A stretch of 20,373 bases of DNA, taken from an uncultured Collinsella sp. (GTDB lineage Bacteria > Actinomycetota > Coriobacteriia > Coriobacteriales > Coriobacteriaceae). The DNA lies in assembly GCA_900540905.1 (NCBI GenBank), contig UQHR01000038.1:1-20373 (forward strand), read 5' to 3'. The translations under genes and the position numbers were made by a program. Below are positions 7,162 through 14,308 of the stretch, in pieces; position 1 is the first letter of the stretch, and each line of letters starts with the position of its first letter. The notes under the pieces were generated by a model. That model made no database searches, was not told the origin of the DNA, and saw only the letters and a list, made by a program, of their open reading frames with translations.

Positions 7162-8253
7162 TTAGCGGTCCTCGCGTTGCGGCCCGGCTGCCTCGGCTGT
7201 CTTTACGCGGTTCTTGTCGATGTACATGTTTTTGTCGGCCTGAGAAAGGAGCTCACGCATCATAGGCGGTTCATCAAAATCACTGGAAAGCGCGTAGCCC
7301 ACCGCATAGCTGATAGGCATGTCGGGGTGAGCCCCGGAATACTCGTTCACGTTCGCACGAACCCGAGCGAGACAGGATTCCACAGCGGCTCGGTCGGCAT
7401 CCCACAGCACCGCGATAAACTCATCGCCGCCGTCGCGACCCACAAAGCACGTCTCCGACGCCACACTTCCCAGTTGTTGGGCAAAAGAGCGAATGTATTC
7501 ATCGCCCTTCTCATGGCCGAAGTTGTTATTGACCATATGCAGATTGTTAAGATCGAAGACGCACAGCGCAACGGGCGGTTCAGCGGAAACGGGATGCTCC
7601 TGCCCCAAGATCTCCTCGCACTTATTCTTATTGGGCAGTCCTGTGACTTCGTCGAGATAGACTTTGCTCTGCAGCTCGCGGTTGAGCGCGGCAGTGCGCA
7701 CCGCGCGAACAAGTTCGACCGCAAAGGTCGCCACCAAGCCCACGATGTCGATGATCACCAAGCCCTCGAGATAGTTGAGCGCCGACGCCTTCTCCTGAGA
7801 GTAGTCCTCTGCGAGTCGCGTAGCATCGTCGCAAATGCCAAAGAACTCCTCGCTCATGGAGATGATGTCGGTGCTCTCGTAGCCGACTTCGCGCACGCGG
7901 CTAATCTCGGCGCAAAGCTCATCATAATAATTTGCAAGCTCGGTCATCTTTGCCTGATACTCATCGTCGTCGAGACGGACGAGGTTGAGGTCGTCACTTC
8001 CGTAACGCAAGCCGTTGATGTATGAATCCACGGCTTTGAGCAGGTCATCTTGAGGCTGGCCCGCGTCCTCGAGCTTAACGATTCGCTGCGTGGTACCGCG
8101 CACCAGACCGGCGTAATTGACCACGCGCGCCGTGCCCTGGATATCGGAGACGAGCAGCATAACATTGATGAAGAAGAAGATGAGAACTGCCGTGAGCACC
8201 ATCATGAGCAGGCGCACCGCCTGGCTGGCCTTCTTGGCGACAGAAGTATTCAC
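7162..8253 (-). CDS. Membrane-anchored GGDEF protein (putative diguanylate cyclase)
   Basis: This 363-residue protein has an N-terminal membrane helix (about 13-35), an extracytoplasmic sensor region (about 36-163) and a second helix (about 162-183). A cytoplasmic GGDEF domain follows from DEVTGLPNKN (201-210). The sensor begins NYAGLVRGTTQRIVKLE, reminiscent of PilJ/type IV pilus-type MCP N-terminal modules. The active-site GGDEF is intact at 275-279, with Asp234 as probable metal ligand, so it should make c-di-GMP. The inhibitory RxxD site, expected at 266-269, reads SETC, so product feedback is probably absent. There is no EAL domain. GTG 8253 is the start, with AGGGGAG seven bases upstream. 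It converges on the LysR gene and stands alone. Its signal and target process are unknown. Confidence 0.92.
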   Translation of the reverse strand: MNTSVAKKASQAVRLLMMVLTAVLIFFFINVMLLVSDIQGTARVVNYAGLVRGTTQRIVKLEDAGQPQDDLLKAVDSYINGLRYGSDDLNLVRLDDDEYQAKMTELANYYDELCAEISRVREVGYESTDIISMSEEFFGICDDATRLAEDYSQEKASALNYLEGLVIIDIVGLVATFAVELVRAVRTAALNRELQSKVYLDEVTGLPNKNKCEEILGQEHPVSAEPPVALCVFDLNNLHMVNNNFGHEKGDEYIRSFAQQLGSVASETCFVGRDGGDEFIAVLWDADRAAVESCLARVRANVNEYSGAHPDMPISYAVGYALSSDFDEPPMMRELLSQADKNMYIDKNRVKTAEAAGPQREDR

Positions 8254-8319
8254 AAGTTCACTCCCCTAAATGACAAAAGAGCAGGTAGCACGCAGTGTGC
8301 TGAAATTCATGGGTGGTTA

Positions 8320-8348
8320 ACTCTACCATATGGGCCAGCAGCCTCAAA
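8320..8348 (-). promoter_or_regulatory. Predicted promoter of the GGDEF gene
   Basis: On the minus strand TTTGAG (8343-8348) and TAGAGT (8320-8325) are 17 nt apart, about 67 nt upstream of the GTG start. It is a plausible but unproven sigma-70-type promoter. Confidence 0.35.
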
Positions 8349-8443
8349 CTGCAGCAGTCGCTCGTCCAAATTGGCGTGACGCTTGCCTTGTTGTTCTTGA
8401 CCTGGCTGCGCTATCGGACATGCTTCTGGTCTTGGATCACCAT

Positions 8444-8629
8444 GGGAAAGCTCATCCCGTTTTGTGCGTCTAGAGTGGGATGCGGCTTCCCAAAGGTGCC
8501 GTTAGGGGAAACTACATCCCGGTTTACTCCCTTGAAATGGGATGCCGTTTCCCGGAGGGGGTCCAGCGGGAAACGGCATCCCATTCTGGGCCCGAAAAGT
8601 GGGATACGGTTTCCGGCTGGCATGAAAAA
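8444..8629. repeat. Three 62-bp tandem units of alternating inverted 15-mers
   Basis: Six 15-mers alternate in orientation: GGGAAAGCTCATCCC (8444), GGGATGCGGCTTCCC (8477), GGGAAACTACATCCC (8506), GGGATGCCGTTTCCC (8539), GGGAAACGGCATCCC (8568) and GGGATACGGTTTCCG (8601). Start-to-start distances are 33, 29, 33, 29 and 33, so the array is three 62-bp units, each with a forward and a reverse motif. The fourth and fifth are exact inverse complements and would form a perfect 15-bp stem. There is no CRISPR geometry or cas gene. The last unit runs into the terminator at 8625. Confidence 0.75.
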
Positions 8630-8660
8630 AGCCCCCACAGCTCATATGAACTGCGGGGGC
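8625..8660 (-). terminator. Rho-independent terminator of the marR-ABC operon
   Basis: On the minus strand a GC-rich stem (GCCCCCGCAG pairing with CTGTGGGGGC, one G-U pair) with a 10-nt loop is followed by six T's (8625-8630). It lies 35 nt past the stop of the second ABC gene. This is a textbook intrinsic terminator. Confidence 0.88.
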
Positions 8661-8694
8661 TTATGCGTTGCGGCGTAGTTCCGGGTTGCCAGAT

Positions 8695-10614
8695 CTACTC
8701 CAGCTCAAACGCTCCGGTGTAGAGCTGGTAGTAATACCCGCGCTTGGCGATCAGCTCGTCGTGGTTGCCGCGCTCGATGATGCGGCCGTGGTCCAGGCAG
8801 ATGATCGCGTCGGAGTTGCGCACGGTGCTCAGGCGGTGTGCGATGACAAACGTCGTGCGGCCCTCCATGAGCTTGTCCATGCCCGCCTGCACGATTGCCT
8901 CGGTGCGGGAGTCGATGGAGCTCGTGGCCTCGTCCAGAATCATCGCCGGCGGATCGGCGACGGCGGCGCGCGCGATCGAGATCAGCTGGCGCTGGCCCTG
9001 CGACAGCTGCGCGCCGTTGCCGGTGAGCATGGTGTCGTAGCCGTCGGGCAGGCGGGTGATAAAGTCGTCCGCTCCCGCGAGCTTGGCCGCCTTGATGCAC
9101 TCCTCGTCGGTGGCGTCCAGGTTGCCGTAGCGGATGTTGTCCATCACGGTGCCGGTGAACAGGTTCACGTCCTGCAGCACCACGCCCAGCGAGCGACGCA
9201 GGTCGGACTTGCGAATCTTGTTGACGTTGATGCCGTCGTAGCGGATCTTGCCGTCGGCAATGTCGTAGAAGCGGTTGATGAGGTTGGTGATGGTCGTCTT
9301 ACCGGCACCGGTGGCACCGACAAACGCGACCTTCTGGCCCGGCTTGGCGTACACAGACACGCCGTGCAGCACCTCGTGGTCGGGCGTGTAGCCAAAGTCC
9401 ACGTTATCCATGACCAGGTCACCACGCAGCGGCACGTACTCGATCTCGCCGGTCGCGCGGTGCGGGTGCTTCCAGGCCCACATGCCGGTGCGGTGGTCGG
9501 CCTCCTCGAGCTGCCAGGTGTCGGGATTCACCTGTGCGTTGACAAGCGTCACGTAGCCCTCGTCGGCCTCGGGCTCCTCGTCGAGTAGCTCAAAGATACG
9601 CTCGGCGCCGGCAAGGCCCATGACCACGGCGTTGATCTGCTGCGAGATCTGGCCGATCTGGCCGCAGAACTGCTTGGTCATGTTGAGGAACGGCACCACG
9701 ACGGCGATGGAGAGCGCCATGCCCGAGAGGCTCAGGTTGGGCACGCCCAGCGCCAGGAAGATGCCGCCGGTCAGCGCGACCAGCACGTAGAGCAAGTCGC
9801 CCAGGTTCCCGAGGATCGGCATGAGGATGTTGGCGTACATGTTGGCCTTCTGCGAGACCTCGAAGAGCTTCTCGTTGCGCTCGTCAAAATCGGCCTCGGC
9901 GGCGGACTCGTGACAGAACGCCTTGACGACTTTCTGGCCGTTCATGACTTCCTCGATATGGCCCTCGACCACGCCGAGCTCGGTCTGCTGCGCGATAAAG
10001 AAGCGCGCGGAGTTGGAGCCGAGCAGCTTGGTCATAAAGGTCATAAAGGCGACGCCGGCAATGATGACCAGGCACATCCACGCGCTGTAGTACAGCATGA
10101 TGAAGAACACGGTGACGATGACGATGATCGTCATGAGCAGGTTGGGCAGCGACTGGCTGATCATCTGACGCAGCGTGTCGATGTCGTTGGTGTAGTGGCT
10201 CATAATGTCGCCGCGCTGGTGCGTGTCGAAGTAGCGAATCGGCAGGTCCTGCATGCGGTTGAACATCTTTTCGCGCAGCTTCTCGAGCGAGCCCTGCGTG
10301 ATGACGGCCATGGCGCGGTTCCAGAAGAGCGAGGAGACGACGCCCACGGCGTAGATGCAGCCGAGGGTGGTCACGAGCTTCAGAATCTTGGGCTGCGCGG
10401 CCGTCCAGTCGCCCGACTGCCACGATTCGCTAATGACCTGCAGCGCGCTCTGAAGAAACGTCGCGCCGATGGAGTTGATGATGGCGCAGAGCACAACGCC
10501 GGCGACGACGAGGGGCAAAAGCACCGGGTAGAAGCCAAAGAGCATCTTGATCAGGCGCGTCATGGTGCCGCCCTTGCGGTTGCGCGCGCGCTCGGCGGTA
10601 GCGGCCTTACTCAT
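8695..10614 (-). CDS. ABC exporter half-transporter, catalytic partner (ATP-binding/permease)
   Basis: This 639-residue half-transporter has six transmembrane helices (about 25-320) fused to a nucleotide-binding domain (about 400-639). Motifs are Walker A GATGAGKT (433-440), signature LSQGQ (537-541), Walker B MILDE with catalytic Glu562, and H-loop His593. Its Walker A, Glu and His are all canonical, whereas the signature is not the usual LSGGQ. That pattern matches the TM288/BmrD-type subunit of heterodimeric exporters. A hydrophilic insert of about 45 residues (about 355-400) separates the membrane and ATPase domains. ATG 10614 is chosen over an upstream in-frame ATG because of AAGGAGG eight bases before it. 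It overlaps the preceding gene by 8 nt (ATGAGTAA), so translation is probably coupled. A drug, lipid or peptide is the likely cargo. Confidence 0.95.
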   Translation of the reverse strand: MSKAATAERARNRKGGTMTRLIKMLFGFYPVLLPLVVAGVVLCAIINSIGATFLQSALQVISESWQSGDWTAAQPKILKLVTTLGCIYAVGVVSSLFWNRAMAVITQGSLEKLREKMFNRMQDLPIRYFDTHQRGDIMSHYTNDIDTLRQMISQSLPNLLMTIIVIVTVFFIMLYYSAWMCLVIIAGVAFMTFMTKLLGSNSARFFIAQQTELGVVEGHIEEVMNGQKVVKAFCHESAAEADFDERNEKLFEVSQKANMYANILMPILGNLGDLLYVLVALTGGIFLALGVPNLSLSGMALSIAVVVPFLNMTKQFCGQIGQISQQINAVVMGLAGAERIFELLDEEPEADEGYVTLVNAQVNPDTWQLEEADHRTGMWAWKHPHRATGEIEYVPLRGDLVMDNVDFGYTPDHEVLHGVSVYAKPGQKVAFVGATGAGKTTITNLINRFYDIADGKIRYDGINVNKIRKSDLRRSLGVVLQDVNLFTGTVMDNIRYGNLDATDEECIKAAKLAGADDFITRLPDGYDTMLTGNGAQLSQGQRQLISIARAAVADPPAMILDEATSSIDSRTEAIVQAGMDKLMEGRTTFVIAHRLSTVRNSDAIICLDHGRIIERGNHDELIAKRGYYYQLYTGAFELE

Positions 10615-12430
10615 GTGCCTCGCCTCCTTCCTGGGTCTGAGCTTGCGGTGCGGATGCCTCGGTGTCGGCTGCGGCGGTCTCGCCCGCGTCCTCGCCTTCG
10701 GCACTCATCTTATTTTGCGAGGTAAAGGTCTCGCGGTAGATCTCGCTCGTCTTGAGCAGCTCATCGTGGTTGCCGATGTCCTTGATGCGGCCGCCCTCCA
10801 TGACGATGATGCGGTCGGCGTCCTGCACGGAGCTGATGCGCTGGGCGATGATGAGCTTGGTCGTGTTGGGCAGATAGCTCGCCAGGCCCTCGCGGATCTT
10901 GGCGTCGGTCTTGGTGTCGACGGCGCTCGTGGAGTCGTCCAGGATCAAGATCTTGGGGCGACGCAGCAGGGCACGCGCGATGCACAGGCGCTGCTTCTGG
11001 CCGCCGGAAACGTTGGAGCCGCCCTGCTCGATCCAGGTGTCGTAGCCCTTGGGGAAGCCGTCGACAAACTCGTCGGCGCAGGCCAGATGTGCGGCCTCGC
11101 GGACTTCCTCGTCGGTGGCGTTCGGGTCGCCCCAGCGCAGGTTCTCGGCGATGGTGCCGCTAAACAGCACGTTTTTCTGCAGGACCATGGCTACCTGGTG
11201 GCGCAGCGCGTCCAGGTCGTAGTCGCGCACGTCCACGCCGCCGACGCGCACGGTGCCCTCCGTGACATCGTACAGACGGGCGATCAGGTTCACGAGCGTC
11301 GACTTGGCCGAGCCGGTGCCACCGATAATGCCGATGGTCTCGCCGCTCTTAATATGCAGGTCGATATCGTCGAGCGCCTGGCGGCGGGCATGCTCGGAAT
11401 ACTTAAAGCTCACGTGATCGAAGTCGATGGAGCCGTCGGCAACCTCGTGCACGGGCTCGGTCGGGTTAGCGATCGTGGGCTCGGCGGCCAACACCTCGGT
11501 AATGCGGTGCGCCGACTCATCTGCCATGGTCACCATGACAAAGATCATCGACAGCTGCATTAGGCTCATCAGAATCTGGAAGCCGTAGGTAAAGATGGAG
11601 GAGAGCTGGCCCACATCGAACAGGGTGCCCTGGCTCGTGATGATGAGCTTGGAGCCCAGGTAGATGATGACGACGAACGCGCCGTTGACGCAGATGTTCA
11701 TCATGGGGTTGTTGAAGGCGAGCAACTTCTCGGCGCGGGTGAAGTCCATCTGGACGTCGCGCGCGGCGGTGGCGAACTTCTCCTTCTCGTAGTCCTGGCG
11801 CACGTAGCTCTTGACCACGCGCATGCCGGTGACGTTTTCCTCGACCGATTCGTTGAGCGCGTCGTACTTGCGGAACACGCGGGTAAAGATCGGGCGCACC
11901 TTATAGATGATAAAGAACAGGCCAAAGCCCAGCAGCGGAATGATGACCAGGTAGACCATGGCGACGCTGCCGCCCATGGCGTATGCCATGGTAAAGGCAA
12001 AGACCAGCACCAGCGGCGAGCGCACGGCGATGCGGATGAGCATCATAAAGGCCTGCTGCACGTTGTTGATGTCGGTGGTGAGGCGCGTGACGAGCGAGGA
12101 ACTCGAGAACTCGTCGATGTTGGCGAAGCTGAACGTCTGGATCTTGTAGAACAGGTCGCGACGCAGGTTCTTGGCAAAGCCGCAGCTGGCATGGCTGCAG
12201 GTGATGCCCGCAGCGGCGCCAAAGGCGAGTGACGTCAGCGCGATGAGTACGAGAAGGCCGGCGGTGGGCAGCATCTCGGTAACGGCGGTGCCGTCCTTGA
12301 TGGCGTCGATCATGTCGGCGGTGATAAACGGGATCATCATCTGGCAGATTACCTCGCCAAGCACCAGCAGCGGCGTGGCGATCGTGACCTTCATGTAATC
12401 GCGGATGCTGCCCATAAGGGTTTTAATCAT
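10607..12430 (-). CDS. ABC exporter half-transporter, degenerate-site partner (ATP-binding/permease)
   Basis: This 607-residue partner half-transporter has six membrane helices (about 15-300) and an ATPase domain (about 335-575), then an Ala/Glu-rich tail. Walker A reads GGTGSAKS (370-377), the Q-loop is Gln418 and the signature is a canonical VSGGQ (474-478). Walker B is ILILDD, so the catalytic Glu is Asp499, and the H-loop His is replaced by Gln530. In a heterodimer its Walker motifs, with the LSQGQ of the neighbour, would form the non-hydrolytic site. Its own VSGGQ would complete the active site of the partner. ATG 12430 overlaps the marR stop by 8 nt (ATGATTAA), and its own stop overlaps the next start. 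Such pairs usually export drugs or lipids; the substrate here is unknown. Confidence 0.95.
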   Translation of the reverse strand: MIKTLMGSIRDYMKVTIATPLLVLGEVICQMMIPFITADMIDAIKDGTAVTEMLPTAGLLVLIALTSLAFGAAAGITCSHASCGFAKNLRRDLFYKIQTFSFANIDEFSSSSLVTRLTTDINNVQQAFMMLIRIAVRSPLVLVFAFTMAYAMGGSVAMVYLVIIPLLGFGLFFIIYKVRPIFTRVFRKYDALNESVEENVTGMRVVKSYVRQDYEKEKFATAARDVQMDFTRAEKLLAFNNPMMNICVNGAFVVIIYLGSKLIITSQGTLFDVGQLSSIFTYGFQILMSLMQLSMIFVMVTMADESAHRITEVLAAEPTIANPTEPVHEVADGSIDFDHVSFKYSEHARRQALDDIDLHIKSGETIGIIGGTGSAKSTLVNLIARLYDVTEGTVRVGGVDVRDYDLDALRHQVAMVLQKNVLFSGTIAENLRWGDPNATDEEVREAAHLACADEFVDGFPKGYDTWIEQGGSNVSGGQKQRLCIARALLRRPKILILDDSTSAVDTKTDAKIREGLASYLPNTTKLIIAQRISSVQDADRIIVMEGGRIKDIGNHDELLKTSEIYRETFTSQNKMSAEGEDAGETAAADTEASAPQAQTQEGGEAHE

Positions 12431-12926
12431 CCAGTTCCTCCCAGGTTACGCGGATTTTCTCGAGCATCTCGGCGAGCTGTTCACGCTCGTCGTGGGTGAG
12501 GGCACTAAAGGCCTGCTCTCTAAAGCGAATGCGGGCTGCCTGCTCAACGCGGGCCTTTTCCCATCCCGCATCGGTCAGGCGGATGGTGAGCTGCCGACGG
12601 TCTTTGGGATTGCGACTGCGCTCGATAAGACCGCCCAGTTCGAGCTTGGACAGAATCTCGGAAAGGGACCCCGGCTTGAGGTCGAAGTGCATGCCGAGCT
12701 CCTGTTGGGACAGCTCGCCGGTCGGCTGCTTGGCGAGTAGGCAGACAATAGGCGCCTTGCCAGATATGCCGCCGCCGTGAAAATGCATGTAATGGCCGCA
12801 AAACCCCAGCCCATTGAGGATTCGCTTGGCGAGACGGTCTTTGTCGGACTGGGTCTCGGGCTCGTCTGCTGGCCGTGAGGGGTCGCCGCCGGGTTCATGC
12901 GGATAGGCGAGTGGTTCAACACGCAT
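12423..12926 (-). CDS. MarR family transcriptional regulator
   Basis: A 167-residue winged-helix regulator. The DNA-binding core is about residues 58-118, with recognition-helix region SQQELGMHFDLKPGSLSEIL and wing RNPKDRRQLTIRLTDAG. The first 30 or so residues are a polar, Pro-rich extension not typical of MarR proteins. ATG 12926 is used, although the nearest AGGAG is about 12 nt upstream, an unusually long spacing; no better in-frame start is visible. It is the first gene of an operon with two ABC exporter genes, joined by an 8-nt overlap. The usual logic is that it represses the operon until a ligand, often the exported compound, binds. Dyads overlap the promoter just upstream. Confidence 0.93.
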   Translation of the reverse strand: MRVEPLAYPHEPGGDPSRPADEPETQSDKDRLAKRILNGLGFCGHYMHFHGGGISGKAPIVCLLAKQPTGELSQQELGMHFDLKPGSLSEILSKLELGGLIERSRNPKDRRQLTIRLTDAGWEKARVEQAARIRFREQAFSALTHDEREQLAEMLEKIRVTWEELDD

Positions 12927-12947
12927 ATCTAATCTTCGCTCCTTTCT

Positions 12948-12986
12948 TTAGTTAGGTAGTGAAATTGTTTTGTGCCTAACCAATTT
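12948..12986. promoter_or_regulatory. Candidate MarR operator dyads
   Basis: Two dyads interlock here. TTAGTTAGG (12948-12956) faces CCTAACCAA (12975-12983) with one mismatch, and AAATTG (12962-12967) faces CAATTT (12981-12986). They cover the region from the predicted -10 to just downstream of the transcription start of marR, a natural place for autorepression. Confidence 0.45.
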
Positions 12987-13010
12987 AGGAGCGTGAGAAA
13001 TCAATGTCAA
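12982..13010 (-). promoter_or_regulatory. Predicted promoter of the marR-ABC operon
   Basis: On the minus strand a consensus TTGACA (13005-13010) is followed after exactly 17 nt by TAAATT (12982-12987), about 56 nt upstream of the marR start. It is the best sigma-70-type promoter in the window. Confidence 0.65.
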
Positions 13011-13028
13011 GGTACCAAACTTATTAAG

Positions 13029-13054
13029 TTACGGCGTTTTACCAAACGCCGTAA
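13029..13054. repeat. Perfect 11-bp hairpin
   Basis: TTACGGCGTTT (13029-13039) and AAACGCCGTAA (13044-13054) pair perfectly around a 4-nt loop. No T-run follows on either strand, so a terminator role is unlikely. Confidence 0.55.
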
Positions 13055-13068
13055 CCGCTCGACGCTGC

Positions 13069-13167
13069 GCGGGCCGCATTTGGACAATCTGACGTTCAAC
13101 TCCAAGGGCGCGACCAGAAGGTCAGCGCCCTTTCGTTTCACGTCATCTTGCCTCAAATGCGACCCGC
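13069..13167. repeat. 99-bp long imperfect hairpin element
   Basis: The outer arms GCGGGCCGCATTTG (13069-13082) and CAAATGCGACCCGC (13154-13167) are inverse complements with one mismatch. Imperfect pairing continues inward (around TGACGT) to a GGGCGC...GCGCCC core with inner GACC/GGTC (13106-13130). The core is followed by TTTCGTTT, so on the plus strand it could also stop transcription. It resembles a dispersed intergenic repeat or a structured RNA. Confidence 0.5.
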
Positions 13168-13204
13168 TCGCTGTCGTTGCCAAAACATCGACGTTGCCCT
13201 TTTT

Positions 13205-13326
13205 GGCACTTGGGGACGTTCCTTATGTGCCGGCACTTGGGGACACTCTTTGCACTGATAGTCGTTGGGTTAGTCGTTGGGGACGTTCTTGTTTGGCTAG
13301 TCATTTAAGAACGTCCCCAATGACTA
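13205..13326. repeat. GGGGACGTTC repeat cluster with 20-bp inverted repeat
   Basis: GGCACTTGGGGAC occurs twice, at 13205-13217 and 13232-13244; the first copy heads a small GGCAC/GTGCC hairpin (13205-13231). Further on, 13271-13290 and 13307-13326 form 20-bp inverted arms (TAGTCGTTGGGGACGTTCTT against its complement) with one mismatch. The shared core GGGGACGTTC ties the pieces together as one repeat family. Confidence 0.65.
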
Positions 13327-13483
13327 TCCACTGGGCCGCGATGTAGCAAACAGCCCCCATTTCCGAAACCTTTCCGCAACAATTTGCCCTTCGTACCGCT
13401 CGCCTCCGCTCACAACGTCCCCTGCGCTACACTTAGTTGCACTATGGCGCCATCGTGCCGCGCCCGACCCAAGGGGGACTCTC

Positions 13484-14308
13484 ATGAAGAACACTCAGCT
13501 GCTGCTGATCAACGATATGTGCGGCTACGGCAAGGTCGCGCTCTCCGCCATGCTGCCGGTGCTGTCGCACATGGGCTATCGCATCCACAACCTGCCGACG
13601 GCGCTGGTGTCCGATACGCTCAACTATCCCAAGTTCTACATCCATGACACCACCGAGTACGTGCGCCAGAGCCTCGCTATCTGGGAGGAGCTCGGGTTTG
13701 AGTTCGACGCTATCTCGACCGGCTTTATCGTGACCGAGGAAGAGACGCGCATCATCTCGGACTTTTGCCACCGCCGTGCGCAAAAGGGCACCAAGGTGTT
13801 CGTCGACCCCATCATGGGCGACAACGGCAAGCTTTACGCCGGCGTGCCCGAGTCCACGATCGGTCTCATGCGCAGCCTACTCGAGTGCGCCGACTATGCG
13901 GTACCAAACTACACCGAGGCGTGCCTGCTCACCGATACGCCCATTGCCGAGCAAATCACGCCCGATGAGGGCCGCGTTCTTGTGGATGCCGTGCGTGCCC
14001 TGGGCGCCAAGTCGGTGGTCATTACGAGCGCTGTGGTCGACGGTGCGAATGTCGTCATCGGTTACGACCATGTGGCGGGGGAGTACTTCACGATTCCCTT
14101 CGAGCTGATTCCGGTCTACTTCCCGGGCACGGGCGACACGTTCTCGGCGGTGCTTGTCGGCCGCGTTATGGCCGGTTGGAGCCTGCAGCGCGCGACGAGC
14201 GATGCCATGCGTGTGGTAGCGGAGCTCATCGAGCGCAATGCCGACCAGGAGGATAAGTCCGCTGGCCTTCCCATCGAGGCCTGCCTGGATGTGATTGACC
14301 ATGAGTAA
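13484..14308 (+). CDS. Pyridoxamine/pyridoxal kinase (PdxK/PdxY type)
   Basis: A 274-residue ribokinase-fold enzyme that phosphorylates pyridoxal, pyridoxamine or pyridoxine with ATP, feeding the vitamin B6 salvage route to PLP in the cytoplasm. Visible family motifs are the start segment LLINDMCGYGKVALSAMLP (7-25), VDPIMGDNGKLY (107-118), VPNYTEACLL (140-149) for nucleotide binding, and GTGD at 215-218 with Asp218 as catalytic base. Length matches the family. AAGGGGG precedes ATG 13484. Its last 8 bases overlap the start of a small Cys-rich protein, so the two are probably translated together. Related hydroxymethylpyrimidine kinases share the fold, but the N-terminal segment favours the B6 kinases. 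Confidence 0.92.
   Translation: MKNTQLLLINDMCGYGKVALSAMLPVLSHMGYRIHNLPTALVSDTLNYPKFYIHDTTEYVRQSLAIWEELGFEFDAISTGFIVTEEETRIISDFCHRRAQKGTKVFVDPIMGDNGKLYAGVPESTIGLMRSLLECADYAVPNYTEACLLTDTPIAEQITPDEGRVLVDAVRALGAKSVVITSAVVDGANVVIGYDHVAGEYFTIPFELIPVYFPGTGDTFSAVLVGRVMAGWSLQRATSDAMRVVAELIERNADQEDKSAGLPIEACLDVIDHE

Larger units (their letters stand above)
8254..8694. other. 441-bp intergenic stretch: promoter, tandem inverted-motif array, terminator
   Basis: Between the GGDEF gene start and the ABC transporter stop I see no credible gene. It holds a candidate GGDEF promoter (8320-8348), a three-unit 62-bp repeat array (8444-8629) and a strong minus-strand terminator (8625-8660). A plus-strand frame runs through the array, but it is made of the repeats and has no family resemblance. 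Confidence 0.6.
12927..13483. other. 557-bp intergenic stretch rich in dyads
   Basis: This region lies between the divergent marR-ABC operon and pyridoxamine kinase gene. In order it holds the marR operator and promoter (12948-13010), a perfect hairpin (13029-13054), a 99-bp long imperfect hairpin (13069-13167) and a GGGGACGTTC repeat cluster (13205-13326). Near the kinase a TACACT hexamer (13428-13433) could be its -10, but I find no good -35. Plus-strand frames across it are repeat-derived and not convincing genes. Confidence 0.6.

Noticed and set aside
8444..8629. A CRISPR array
   Set aside because: Motifs alternate in orientation, are only 15 nt, and the intervening 14-18 nt linkers are too short for spacers. 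No cas genes are present.
8313..8678. A 121-codon plus-strand frame across the 62-bp array
   Set aside because: Its sequence is the translated repeat array plus the downstream terminator; it has no family match or ribosome-binding site.
12423..12430. A frameshift between marR and the ABC gene
   Set aside because: Both genes are full length, with a normal start codon in an 8-nt overlap. This is translational coupling, not a broken gene.
12972..13346. A 124-codon plus-strand frame upstream of pyridoxamine kinase
   Set aside because: It runs through the marR promoter region and three repeat elements, with Arg/Ser/Thr-rich composition and no start signal.
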